Below, in pieces: positions 15,522-23,959 of a stretch of 29,477 nucleotides of DNA. The position numbers were made by a program, and so were the translations under genes. The stretch comes from UMGS75 sp964507405 (GTDB lineage: Bacteria > Bacillota_I > Bacilli_A > ML615J-28 > CAG-313), in NCBI GenBank assembly GCA_964507405.1, contig CAZDPJ010000016.1, positions 1 through 29,477 of the forward strand, given 5' to 3'. A model generated the notes under the pieces. It ran no database searches. It had not been told where the DNA came from and saw only the letters and a list, made by a program, of their open reading frames with translations. Within the stretch, counting starts at the first letter, position 1; each line of letters opens with the position of its first letter.

Positions 15522-16643
15522 TTATTTATCTTCCTTTCTAGGTGGATATGTAAAATTACCTAAAATAACATCATCTAAAGCATTAGTTATTTTTTTCATA
15601 TTTGATGGTTTATGACAATATGTATAATATCCTAATACACCAAAGCAAAATGCTTCATATGAGTCACTCATTTGACTGATTTTTACTTCTTTTTTCATTT
15701 TTTCTTTTATTCTAGAAACAATAAATTGATTATGAGCACCACCGCCAGATATAATAATTAAATCAATATTTTGACAATATCTTTGATATGCATCAACGAT
15801 TGAATCAGCAGTAAAAGCACTGATAGTCGCAATTATATCTTCTTTAGGTGAATTTTGCATTAATTTAAATATATTATCTAAATATTCATCATTATATTTT
15901 TCTCTACCGGTTGTTTTTGGCAAAGGTCTTTTTAAATATTCATCTTGCATTAATATACTTAAGACTTCATTATTTACTTTACCACTTCTTGCAATATTAC
16001 CAGATTCATCAAATTCTTTATTATAAAGTTTTCTCATTGCCAGATCAATTAACATATTGCCACATCCACAGTCAAATGCTAAAACTTCATCACTTTTACA
16101 TTTTCTTTTAATATATGTTAAATTACTAATTCCACCAATATTTTGTAAAACAATATCTAAATCATCACATTTGTTTAAAACATAATTTACAAAGGGAACA
16201 AGTGGTGCTCCATTTCCACCAGCTGCCATATCCATTGTTCTAAAATTACTAATTACAAGCTTATTAAAATGATATGCAATAACACTAGGTTCACCAATTT
16301 GAAGGGTTGATGAATAATAATTATCTAATTGATTAGGATTATGCCAAATAGTTTGACCATGCATTGCGATAAAAGTAATATCATCTATTTTTATTTTTGC
16401 TTTAGTAAGAAGTTTATTTATAGCTTCTACATAAACATAACCAAGTTCAAAATTTAGACTACATATCTTTTGAACATTAGATGTTTTAATATTAGATACT
16501 TCTAAAATTTTTTGTTTTAATTCATCTGAATATTCATCAAATATAAATGAAATTTCTTTAAATTCTTCTTTTTCATTTACTTCTAATAAACAAGCATCAA
16601 CACCATCTAAAGATGTTCCACTCATTAATCCAATTATTAACAT
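15522..16643 (-). CDS. anmK: Anhydro-N-acetylmuramic acid kinase
   Basis: A 373-residue ASKHA-fold kinase that opens and phosphorylates 1,6-anhydroMurNAc to MurNAc-6-P, the substrate of the adjacent MurQ. The N-terminal phosphate loop GLMSGTSLDGVDA is at 5-17. MHGQTIWHNP, LQIGEPSVIA, ANFRTMDMAAGG-like NFRTMDMAAGGNGAP, QNIGGISNLT, FDCGCGNMLID and IISGGGAHN follow in the expected order. Length is normal. Anhydro-MurNAc is produced by lytic transglycosylases, so its presence implies that such ends reach the cytoplasm. It follows the sugar kinase after 8 bases with AGGTGA as ribosome binding site. Confidence 0.95.
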   Translation of the reverse strand: MLIIGLMSGTSLDGVDACLLEVNEKEEFKEISFIFDEYSDELKQKILEVSNIKTSNVQKICSLNFELGYVYVEAINKLLTKAKIKIDDITFIAMHGQTIWHNPNQLDNYYSSTLQIGEPSVIAYHFNKLVISNFRTMDMAAGGNGAPLVPFVNYVLNKCDDLDIVLQNIGGISNLTYIKRKCKSDEVLAFDCGCGNMLIDLAMRKLYNKEFDESGNIARSGKVNNEVLSILMQDEYLKRPLPKTTGREKYNDEYLDNIFKLMQNSPKEDIIATISAFTADSIVDAYQRYCQNIDLIIISGGGAHNQFIVSRIKEKMKKEVKISQMSDSYEAFCFGVLGYYTYCHKPSNMKKITNALDDVILGNFTYPPRKEDK

Positions 16644-16651
16644 TAAATCAC

Positions 16652-17569
16652 CTATATTAATTCATTCATTTTTGCGAGAAAATAGCACCCGTAAATGGGG
16701 TCAAGACTATCACTTATTAGGGGAGCACTAATTTTATTTTCATTTAATACTTCCTTAATTCCGTCAATAATGTCTTGATTTTGTTTTTGGACAAAACCGC
16801 CACGTAAACCAATTACATAATTAGTTTTTAAATTTAATTTATTAATTGCTTTAATAATTTGATAACCTAAATATTTACCTTCTTGTTTTAGTAATTCTTT
16901 TGCTTCTAAATCATTTAGAAGTGCTCTTTCTTTAATAAAAGTAACATAAGAAGCAACTTCATTTTTACTATGAAAATAAAATAAATGTTTTAAATCTTTA
17001 ATATTATTTTTATGTAAAAGATCTAAAAAATCATTTTCAAGAGTAGTTAGCAAAAATCCATTTTCCATATTATCAATTATATTTAAAGCAAAATGATGTA
17101 CAGCCGCATAAGCACTACCTAATTCTCTAATGATATGGCCCCATCCTCCAATAATACAAGACTCATTATCATTTTTTCCAAATATCGCAATCCCCGTCCC
17201 CGCAACAACGACAACTCCATTTTGATAGTTATCTTTAAGTACGCTATGTAAAGCAATTAAAGTATCACCTTCAATAACTACAGGAACATGATATTTATTG
17301 TTTAACACATCTTTTATTGATGATATTTCTTCAAAAATGCTAAAAGCACTAAGTCCCATAACAATTCCTTTTAAAGCGTAATTATTATCAAGTTTAGTTA
17401 TTAATTCATCAATTGCCTTTAAGATGTTATCCCAAATAACACTTTCACTAATAACTGCTGCTGATCCAGGTCCTGTCACAACTTTATCAAAAAGATTACC
17501 AAGTGAATCAATACATGCAACTACAGTTTTAGTTCCCCCTCCATCAACAGCAATAATATAGTTAATCAT
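16652..17569 (-). CDS. murK: BadF/BcrA-family amino-sugar kinase (MurK-like MurNAc/GlcNAc kinase)
   Basis: A 305-residue ASKHA kinase of the BadF/BadG/BcrA/BcrD family. It has IIAVDGGGTKTVVACID at the N-terminus (phosphate 1), IVMGLSAFS, a second phosphate loop VVVAGTGIAIFG near 125-136, and IIGGWGHIIRELGSAYA. This family includes GlcNAc kinases and the MurK of Clostridium acetobutylicum, which phosphorylates both MurNAc and GlcNAc; the operon with NamZ, MupG, AnmK and MurQ favours that role. The frame is open to a TTG at 17584. I chose ATG 17569 because GGAG precedes it and the first strand begins there. The start overlaps the mupG stop by 8 bases, indicating coupled translation. Exact sugar preference is uncertain. 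Confidence 0.85.
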   Translation of the reverse strand: MINYIIAVDGGGTKTVVACIDSLGNLFDKVVTGPGSAAVISESVIWDNILKAIDELITKLDNNYALKGIVMGLSAFSIFEEISSIKDVLNNKYHVPVVIEGDTLIALHSVLKDNYQNGVVVVAGTGIAIFGKNDNESCIIGGWGHIIRELGSAYAAVHHFALNIIDNMENGFLLTTLENDFLDLLHKNNIKDLKHLFYFHSKNEVASYVTFIKERALLNDLEAKELLKQEGKYLGYQIIKAINKLNLKTNYVIGLRGGFVQKQNQDIIDGIKEVLNENKISAPLISDSLDPIYGCYFLAKMNELI

Positions 17570-18605
17570 TAAGTTCAACTCCAAAAATGAATTTTTGACC
17601 CCTTTTTAAGGCTGATATTTGATTTTCAGATAACTTTACATAACCAAGTACATTAGTTCTATCATCTTTAGGAAGAGGTGATGTTATAATATTAATTTCA
17701 CCACGATATCTTAAAAATTTATTATTATCTAGTGTTACTGCACCAATAGTTCTTTCTACCGTATTAAATGGTTCAATTTCTTTTGTTCCACGACTAGTTG
17801 TGCTTCTTAACATTAAATCATTATAATCTCTTCTTATTTGAAAAATCCCTTTTAGATGCATGCTTTGTGATTCTTCTAAATTATTTACTTTTTCAAATGG
17901 TAATATTAAATAATCGGTTTGATGATTATTTAATATATTAAGTTCATCAATACTTGCGAAAGCATCACCAAAGGCAATTTCATCAATATCTAAAGTTTTA
18001 ATATCTTCAATAACTAAATTTAAATCCATATTACGATGCATCTCAATGCTTGGAAGTCCTTCATACATTGGAGGTCTTTTACCAATACTTGATGGAATAA
18101 AAATTAATAATTCAATACCATATTTTTTAAATAAAGCAATTTTTTCTTTAACAAATTCCATACTATGACCAGTATATAATTTAGGATAAAAATTAAAACT
18201 TGCTCTTAAGTTATTAGTATTTACTCCAAGGTTAATTAATTCTTCTAAATATTCTTTTGTAATAGTCGAAGCATTGATTTCAATTTTATATGGTTTTGTA
18301 TGAGATAGTTCAACAATTTCTTCTTTAGTGAATCCATAATCTAAGCGTAAAGCATAAAGATTATTAAAATCTTTTAATCGATCAAATACTTTTCTTGATA
18401 CATCTAAAGATAATCTCATCCCATATTCAGCTGCCTTATCGATTATAGTTTGAATTTCTTGATATTCATCATTTGCTTCACTAATATGTGCTGAAGAAAA
18501 AACTACTTCATATCCAAGTTTATGTGCTAACTCTAAATATTCTAAATTTTTACTTAGCGGATATTCTTTTAATCCAGTATATACTGAAATACCTTTTTTA
18601 AACAT
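17562..18605 (-). CDS. mupG: 6-phospho-N-acetylmuramidase (MupG, DUF871)
   Basis: A 347-residue protein with the two-domain DUF871 layout. An N-terminal TIM barrel (about 1-230) starts MFKKGISVYTGLKEYP and includes LGYEVVFSSAHISE, RLSLDVSRKVF, LRLDYGFT, RASFNFYPKLYTG and IAFGDAFAS. A C-terminal cyclophilin-like domain (about 240-347) includes FQIRRDYNDLMLRSTTSRG. Known family members (Staphylococcus MupG) cleave MurNAc-6-P-GlcNAc inside the cell, giving MurNAc-6-P and GlcNAc. No signal peptide is seen, as expected for a cytoplasmic enzyme. It sits between namZ and the kinase in a tight operon, which supports the assignment. AGAGGT precedes the ATG. Confidence 0.9.
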   Translation of the reverse strand: MFKKGISVYTGLKEYPLSKNLEYLELAHKLGYEVVFSSAHISEANDEYQEIQTIIDKAAEYGMRLSLDVSRKVFDRLKDFNNLYALRLDYGFTKEEIVELSHTKPYKIEINASTITKEYLEELINLGVNTNNLRASFNFYPKLYTGHSMEFVKEKIALFKKYGIELLIFIPSSIGKRPPMYEGLPSIEMHRNMDLNLVIEDIKTLDIDEIAFGDAFASIDELNILNNHQTDYLILPFEKVNNLEESQSMHLKGIFQIRRDYNDLMLRSTTSRGTKEIEPFNTVERTIGAVTLDNNKFLRYRGEINIITSPLPKDDRTNVLGYVKLSENQISALKRGQKFIFGVELND

Positions 18606-18614
18606 TTCATACCT

Positions 18615-19763
18615 CTAATATAATAAATATTTTTGTCTAATTAAATTAAATTCAGCAGCATCATGATCTAATACTTTTAATTGTTCCTCAATTGAAACTT
18701 CTTGTTTAATAAATAAATCAGTTCCTGCTTCAAATTCAAATAAGGAAGGACTACCTTCTTTATAAGGTTTATTAATTCTAAAATGTTCACTATAATGTTT
18801 TCTTATAAAATCTAAAATAATAAAACTACACTTTACACTATTAAATGCTTTACGGTCAGTAATATGAACATAGACCCCACCACATAATTCCCCAGCATAC
18901 TTAGAAAAAGTTGGAGTATAATATTGAGGTCTAAAATATACACCTTCAATATTTAAGCTATTTAATTCACGTGATAATTGTTCTGACTTTAACCATGGTG
19001 CTCCAATTAATTCAAAAGGAGTAGTTGTTCCTCTTCCTTCTGATACATTGGTTCCTTCAAAAATACAAGTTGCATTATAAGTAAAAGCCGAAGCAATAGT
19101 TGGTAGATTTGGTGTCGGAATAACCCAAGGAAGATGAGTATCTTCAAAATCCATTGTTCGTTGCCAATTCGTCATTGGAATTACTTCTAATTTACAATTA
19201 ATACCATATTCTTCATTGAATAATTTAGCAAGTTCTCCCATAGTAAGACCATGACGTTGTGGCATTTCATAATAACCAACAAAAGAGCGATATTTACTTG
19301 TATCAAGTTTATTTCCTTCAACTTGAACCCCGTTAATTGGATTAGGTCGATCAAAGACAACAAATGTTTTACCATATTCAGCACAAGTTTGCATACAATA
19401 TGCCATTGTATAAATAAATGTATAATACCTTGAACCATTATCTTGAATATCGATTGCGATAATATCAATTTTATCCATAATTTCTTTAGATGGTTTTTTA
19501 CTTGCGCCATACAAACTATAAACTGTAATTCCCGTTTCTTCATCTACATATGTATCAAGTCTTTGTCCTGCTTGGATACTTGCTCTAATACCATGTTCTG
19601 GTGAAAATAATGCAACAAGATTTGTTTTTTCTTTTAAAATGTCAATACTTGATTTAAAATTACTGTCAATACCTGTAGGATTTGTAATTAATCCTACTTT
19701 TTTTCCTTCAAATATATTGATATATTTATCAATATTTTCAATTCCTAATACTACTTTACTCAT
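18615..19763 (-). CDS. namZ: NamZ-type exo-beta-N-acetylmuramidase (DUF1343), without signal peptide
   Basis: A 382-residue DUF1343 protein. It has KKVGLITNPTGID at 21-33, LFSPEHGIRASIQAGQ at 52-67, IDIQDNGSRYYTFIY at 104-118, FDRPNPI, VIPTPNLPTI and EGTNVSEGRGTTTPFELIGAPW, all hallmarks of the family. Bacillus NamZ (YbbC) removes non-reducing-end MurNAc from MurNAc-GlcNAc and acts outside the cell. Here the protein starts MSKVVLGIENIDKYIN with no hydrophobic signal segment, so it should be cytoplasmic and work on imported disaccharides. The start overlaps the DUF624 gene by 8 bases, with GGAGG upstream, so no longer secreted form is hidden upstream. Confidence 0.92.
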   Translation of the reverse strand: MSKVVLGIENIDKYINIFEGKKVGLITNPTGIDSNFKSSIDILKEKTNLVALFSPEHGIRASIQAGQRLDTYVDEETGITVYSLYGASKKPSKEIMDKIDIIAIDIQDNGSRYYTFIYTMAYCMQTCAEYGKTFVVFDRPNPINGVQVEGNKLDTSKYRSFVGYYEMPQRHGLTMGELAKLFNEEYGINCKLEVIPMTNWQRTMDFEDTHLPWVIPTPNLPTIASAFTYNATCIFEGTNVSEGRGTTTPFELIGAPWLKSEQLSRELNSLNIEGVYFRPQYYTPTFSKYAGELCGGVYVHITDRKAFNSVKCSFIILDFIRKHYSEHFRINKPYKEGSPSLFEFEAGTDLFIKQEVSIEEQLKVLDHDAAEFNLIRQKYLLY

Positions 19764-20427
19764 CTAAGTCATCCTCCGCCATATGCATAATTTTTTCTAA
19801 ATCAATTTTTTCAAATTTATAATAAACACCTTCAGTTAGCTTTATTCCAAGTAAAGTTGGTAAACTTAAACCAAATAAAAGCCAAATTGGTGTCGCAATT
19901 GTGCCAACAATTTTAAGCACAAACATGCCAAATAAAATAAGGGTTGTAACAAAATATCTAAAAGATATATAAAAAGATGTTCTAATAATTTCACCAACAG
20001 TTAGTGATTCAAAAGTAATTGTTAAAAGTGGAATATGAACACATAACATTATTATTATTACACCCAAAACAATCATAACAGCAACACCTAACTGAAAGAT
20101 AACAGAATTTATATCATCTTGAGGAATCGCATATGAATAAAAGTAAAAAGCAAATCCCACAACAGCAATTACTAATATAAGTAAAAGATTAATAATAAAT
20201 GCTTTTTTAAAATAATATTTAAAATTACTAAAATAAGTCCTAAATATATTTGATTCATTCATATCATATTTAATTGTTGCATTCATCGCAATAATTGCGG
20301 GAAAGGCGGTAAATATTAAACAAACAAATATAAGTGTAAAAATATTCATTATTAATAATTTATAAACCCAATCAAAAAACCGATATGGTTTAGAATTTAT
20401 CTTTTTTTCATAATCATTTTCCGTCAT
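19756..20427 (-). CDS. YesL-family (DUF624) membrane protein
   Basis: A 223-residue integral membrane protein with about five or six hydrophobic segments (near 25-48, 75-98, 110-135, 150-170 and 175-195). The RFFDWVYKLLIMNI opening and the VGEIIRTSFYISFRYFVTT segment are typical of DUF624/YesL. In Bacilli such proteins are usually encoded at the head of sugar ABC-transporter or polysaccharide-use operons, but their molecular role is unknown. Here it is the first gene of the MurNAc operon, directly behind the promoter, and overlaps namZ. It could be an accessory factor for uptake; it does not look like a transporter permease itself. Confidence 0.8.
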   Translation of the reverse strand: MTENDYEKKINSKPYRFFDWVYKLLIMNIFTLIFVCLIFTAFPAIIAMNATIKYDMNESNIFRTYFSNFKYYFKKAFIINLLLILVIAVVGFAFYFYSYAIPQDDINSVIFQLGVAVMIVLGVIIIMLCVHIPLLTITFESLTVGEIIRTSFYISFRYFVTTLILFGMFVLKIVGTIATPIWLLFGLSLPTLLGIKLTEGVYYKFEKIDLEKIMHMAEDDLDE

Positions 20428-20450
20428 TAAATATCACCCCATTTTTAAAT

Positions 20451-20479
20451 ATTATATCACATTTTTAAAAAAAACTCAA
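20451..20479 (-). promoter_or_regulatory. Promoter of the MurNAc operon
   Basis: TTGAGT (20474-20479), a 17-base spacer and TATAAT (20451-20456) with an upstream TG (extended -10) on the minus strand. The -35 lies inside the distal arm of the terminator hairpin of the upstream lipoprotein gene. Confidence 0.75.
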
Positions 20480-20496
20480 ACCATATAGATTTGAGT
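20466..20496 (-). terminator. Terminator of the SBP-like lipoprotein gene
   Basis: On the minus strand ACTCAAA (20490-20496) pairs with TTTGAGT (20474-20480) around a 9-base loop, followed by eight T. It lies 18 bases after the lipoprotein stop codon. Confidence 0.85.
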
Positions 20497-20513
20497 TCTT
20501 CTTTTATTTAAAA

Positions 20514-22955
20514 TTATTGGATGTTATATCCTAAATCTCTCATTGCTTGTTTATACTTAGGAAGTACTTCGTTAAGTTTAACTTTAGCAGAGTCAGTAGA
20601 TTTAACAATTGAACCAGCTAATGGCCAGAATCCACCATCACCGAAGTGAGAACCGCCACCAACAGTCATTGATAATAATTCCATAAGTTCGAAGTAAGTA
20701 GTACCTTGACATGACATGATAACTTCAACGTCGATTGCACGGTCTAATTTACTTTCTAGATAGTTACGGTATGATTCGTCAGCAGATAGGTTAACTGTCT
20801 TATTAGGGTCATCACCAAGACCTGCAACTAAGTCATGTAAAATATGAGTTGCATATTCAGCATTAATACCGTTCTTACCATTTTGAATATTTAAAATAGC
20901 ATAGCAAGCAGTACCAGTGAATGGAACTTTGAAACTAGATTCAGACATATCAACAGTCTTAATATAGTTGCCTTCAGCATCAGTTAAATATTTATTAGCA
21001 TCAAGTTGGATTGCTTCAGATACATCAGTAGTTGTAACAGGAGTACCACCTTCTCCATCAGCTGTAGGATAAGGAACAACACCGATTGTATAAGTTAATA
21101 CTAATGGATTGAATCTTGTAGATTCTTTTAAGAACCAAAGATCACCATGGTGAAGTAATGTTGCGCCTGCTTGGAAACCAGGAGAAACGTCTTGAACACC
21201 ACGAGCATAATATAAACCACCAGCGTATGCATCTTGTAACCATTGAATTCTATCTGTAACAGCACTGTTAGTTAAATATAATTTTTGAGCTCTAACATCA
21301 GTAATCTTATTACCATTAGAAGCAACTAAACCAATAATACTTTCAGCAAAGCCCATGTCTAATACATATTCGCCTTTACCAAGTTTAGTTTGAGCATCTT
21401 TAACCCATTTTTCAAATTTAGACATAGTCCATTCGCCCTTCATCCAAAGTTCTGCAGGATCTTCTAAGTTAAGAGTTTTAACTTTGTCTACATTGTAATA
21501 CATGAAATAGTCAGGACGAGCAGCACCTTGAGCATAACCATAAACTCTTCTCTTAACAGATGCAGCTTGATTAATTGTATCGTCTTGAATGTAACCTTCT
21601 TCATCTTGAGTCTCAGGATCATAACTTAATCCAGCAAAAATACCACTTTCTGAATTCATATCATATAATTCAGCAATAGAGTTACCTTTAACAAGAGTAG
21701 GAATCCATTGAGAAGTAATAGTTACTACATATACATCACCAAATGTATTTTCTAGATATCTTTGGTTAATTTTCTTAACACGTTCTGGACCCCAAGGAGC
21801 ATCATCTTCCCAGTTAGAATATTTAACCTTAATATCATAAGCAGTTTGAACTTTTGATTGATGTTGTTGTTTAATATCTTGTTGAGAACCAGTGAAACCA
21901 GGATCAAATGGGTCATATTCAGTTACTGGTAAAACTTTAATTTCATAAGTCATACCTTTACCTTGGAAACCAATTTGATTTAATTCCCATCTAGGTTTGT
22001 ATTGTTTAGGAATACCATAAACAGCTGTAAGTGTAATATTACTATAACCAGAAGCCATTGTAACAGTTTCGCCTTTTTCATTTTCCCAACGTAAGAAACT
22101 TAAACTTGAATCATTAGGAATAGCATTTTCTAATTTAACACCAACACCAGCATCGAATTGAGTAGGAGCGTTACTAGGTAGAGTACCTTCACCTAAGATA
22201 TATGTAATTGTACAAATTCTAATTTCTTCCCATACAGCAGTTAAAGTAACATCTTCTTTTGTTCCAGCAAGGATATGTTCTTGTGACCAAGAAACAAATC
22301 TGAATCCTTCTTTAGTAGGAACAGGTAAATCCCATAAACCAGAACCTTCATCAAATGTCATAGGAGCATCACTAGGAAGAGTACCACCATCTAAAGCATA
22401 AGAAATGCTATGAGTAGTTCCGCTTGCAGGTGATTCCCAACGAGCATATAATGTAACGTTATCTTTAGTAAGACTAGTTACTTTAGATTCAGTTTTAAAT
22501 TCAGCATCTGTATACCAACCACCAAATACTTTACCTTCAAGAGTTGGAGTAGGTAATTGAACATTTGAACCTTCTTCATAAGTACTTGGAGCATCTGAAG
22601 GAAGAACACCTTCATTTGTTTCATAAGTAATAGTATAAAGAACTTTAGTTTGCCAAATAGCAAATAATGTTACATTTGCTTTTGTAGAACCTGGAAGTTT
22701 AGTACCAATTTTAATGCCATTTAATGAATTAATTGCCCATGATTCAAAAACTGCACCATCTTTTGTTGGAGTAGGTAATTGAACGTCAACTGTGCCATCA
22801 TATTCACTAACAACATTAGTTGGTAATTGCCCACCATTTGCATTATAACTAATTTTGTAAGTTGTTTTATCTTTATCTTCATCTTTTTTACAACCTACAA
22901 TAGCAACACAAAGGAAAGCAACTAATAAACTTAAAAATACTTTTTTAAATTTCAT
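20514..22955 (-). CDS. Lipoprotein: four InlB-type B-repeats fused to a solute-binding-protein-like domain
   Basis: An 813-residue lipoprotein. A signal segment ends at VAIVGC, so Cys22 is lipidated, followed by a charged linker. Four Listeria-Bacteroides B-repeats (Flg_new type) lie at about 33-102, 107-173, 181-243 and 247-314. Each has a YxITY...G.LPS opening, a central glycine/Trp segment (GGW, SW or RW) and an end NVTLxAxW. Residues about 325-813 resemble a family-1 extracellular sugar-binding protein: PRWELNQIGFQGKGM, MTYEIKVLPV, WTMSKFEKWVKDAQTKLG, LHHGDLWFLKEST. No ABC permease is next to it. The gene starts 1 base after the GNAT gene with AAAGGAGAA, ends at its own terminator, and precedes the MurNAc operon. 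It may capture amino-sugar oligomers at the surface; the ligand is not known. Confidence 0.8.
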   Translation of the reverse strand: MKFKKVFLSLLVAFLCVAIVGCKKDEDKDKTTYKISYNANGGQLPTNVVSEYDGTVDVQLPTPTKDGAVFESWAINSLNGIKIGTKLPGSTKANVTLFAIWQTKVLYTITYETNEGVLPSDAPSTYEEGSNVQLPTPTLEGKVFGGWYTDAEFKTESKVTSLTKDNVTLYARWESPASGTTHSISYALDGGTLPSDAPMTFDEGSGLWDLPVPTKEGFRFVSWSQEHILAGTKEDVTLTAVWEEIRICTITYILGEGTLPSNAPTQFDAGVGVKLENAIPNDSSLSFLRWENEKGETVTMASGYSNITLTAVYGIPKQYKPRWELNQIGFQGKGMTYEIKVLPVTEYDPFDPGFTGSQQDIKQQHQSKVQTAYDIKVKYSNWEDDAPWGPERVKKINQRYLENTFGDVYVVTITSQWIPTLVKGNSIAELYDMNSESGIFAGLSYDPETQDEEGYIQDDTINQAASVKRRVYGYAQGAARPDYFMYYNVDKVKTLNLEDPAELWMKGEWTMSKFEKWVKDAQTKLGKGEYVLDMGFAESIIGLVASNGNKITDVRAQKLYLTNSAVTDRIQWLQDAYAGGLYYARGVQDVSPGFQAGATLLHHGDLWFLKESTRFNPLVLTYTIGVVPYPTADGEGGTPVTTTDVSEAIQLDANKYLTDAEGNYIKTVDMSESSFKVPFTGTACYAILNIQNGKNGINAEYATHILHDLVAGLGDDPNKTVNLSADESYRNYLESKLDRAIDVEVIMSCQGTTYFELMELLSMTVGGGSHFGDGGFWPLAGSIVKSTDSAKVKLNEVLPKYKQAMRDLGYNIQ

Positions 22956-22956
22956 T

Positions 22957-23907
22957 TTAATTCTCCTTTTTAAATTTTGTTAAATAATAATAAGATTTCC
23001 ATTTACTAAAACCAAATTTACTATAGAAATCTATTAAACTGGTCCAATCTATGATAATATCTGTTACTTCTTCATCAATTAAAACATTGAAAGAAAAAGC
23101 TACAATATCATGCCCTAAATGACGGCCTCGATATTCTTTATCAACACCAAGTGGACCAATGCCGCCCAAGGCTTTAAAACATTCTCGCCATGTAAGGCTA
23201 TTACTAATTTGTAATTCCGGTGTACTTGGATAACCTAGTTTAGCAAAAGCACAAACTTTACCTTTATCCAAACATATCGCACACTCTTTTCCTGTTCCTC
23301 CATTATTCCAATAATCCAAAATTTCTTTTGTCCATCTTCCTGGCCAATTACGATTTAAAAAATCAATTACCTTATCTTTATCATCAATCGAAGCAAGTCT
23401 AAATGTATAATTGGAATTAACCAGAGTAATTTTTCCTTTATTTTTACATATTAAATCAAAAGTACATCTATCATTTTCATATCCTCTATTTATAAACCAA
23501 TGTAAATTATCTTTAAGGTTTTCAGGAAGTCCTGGAAAGTAATTATTATAATCACGTCCAATATGAATTATACTTTTATTTAATAGTTCAAATTCATCTT
23601 CAACATGTTTTAATAAATTTGAACCAATCCCACGCTTTCGGTATTTTGGACAAACATAGATTAAACTAATCCATCCTTGTCTATCATATCCTTCAATTTT
23701 AAATTCATCTAGCCAAATTTTTCCTATAATAAATCCGACTAATTTTTCATTATCTAATGCAACAAAACTTGCATTAAGATAAGCATTTCTCAAGTTTCTT
23801 TCAAAAAGCTCTTTACTAATTGGAAATATATTTTTATATTCTTTATTCCACAATTTGTATAAGTCATCTTTTTTTGAATAATTGATTAATCTCTCAATTT
23901 TTATCAT
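22957..23907 (-). CDS. Double GNAT-domain N-acetyltransferase
   Basis: A protein of 316 residues with two GNAT folds in tandem. In the first, FVALDNEKLVGFIIGKI leads into the acetyl-CoA loop VCPKYRKRGIGSNLLKHVE (about residues 87-105), an intact Q/RxxGxG/A motif. The second half repeats the layout with FRLASIDDKDKVIDFL, AICLDKGKVCAFAKLGYP and GPLGVDKEYRGRHLGHDIVAF, then the closing FYSKFGFSKW. The substrate is unknown. The frame extends to an ATG at 23952, but those 15 extra residues are read from a strong hairpin and have no ribosome binding site. I chose ATG 23907, although its own site is weak. It is sandwiched between two large surface-protein genes in one direction. Confidence 0.8.
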   Translation of the reverse strand: MIKIERLINYSKKDDLYKLWNKEYKNIFPISKELFERNLRNAYLNASFVALDNEKLVGFIIGKIWLDEFKIEGYDRQGWISLIYVCPKYRKRGIGSNLLKHVEDEFELLNKSIIHIGRDYNNYFPGLPENLKDNLHWFINRGYENDRCTFDLICKNKGKITLVNSNYTFRLASIDDKDKVIDFLNRNWPGRWTKEILDYWNNGGTGKECAICLDKGKVCAFAKLGYPSTPELQISNSLTWRECFKALGGIGPLGVDKEYRGRHLGHDIVAFSFNVLIDEEVTDIIIDWTSLIDFYSKFGFSKWKSYYYLTKFKKEN

Positions 23908-23921
23908 TTTCTTAAATAGAA

Positions 23922-23943
23922 GGTGGAAGCCATGACCTCCACC
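23922..23943 (-). terminator. Intercistronic hairpin between the surface protein and GNAT genes
   Basis: An 8-bp GC-rich stem (23936-23943 with 23922-23929, one G-U pair on the minus strand) with a 6-base loop lies 16 bases after the 1001-residue gene's stop. It has no proper T-run, so it may attenuate or protect the upstream message and let some transcription pass into the GNAT and lipoprotein genes. Confidence 0.6.
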
Positions 23944-23959
23944 CTCACTCATTTAGTTA

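Noticed and set aside
23908..23952. Longer N-terminus for the GNAT protein (Met-Ser-Glu-Gly-Gly-Gly...)
   Set aside because: These codons are read from the intercistronic hairpin, there is no ribosome binding site, and the GNAT fold starts after residue 16.
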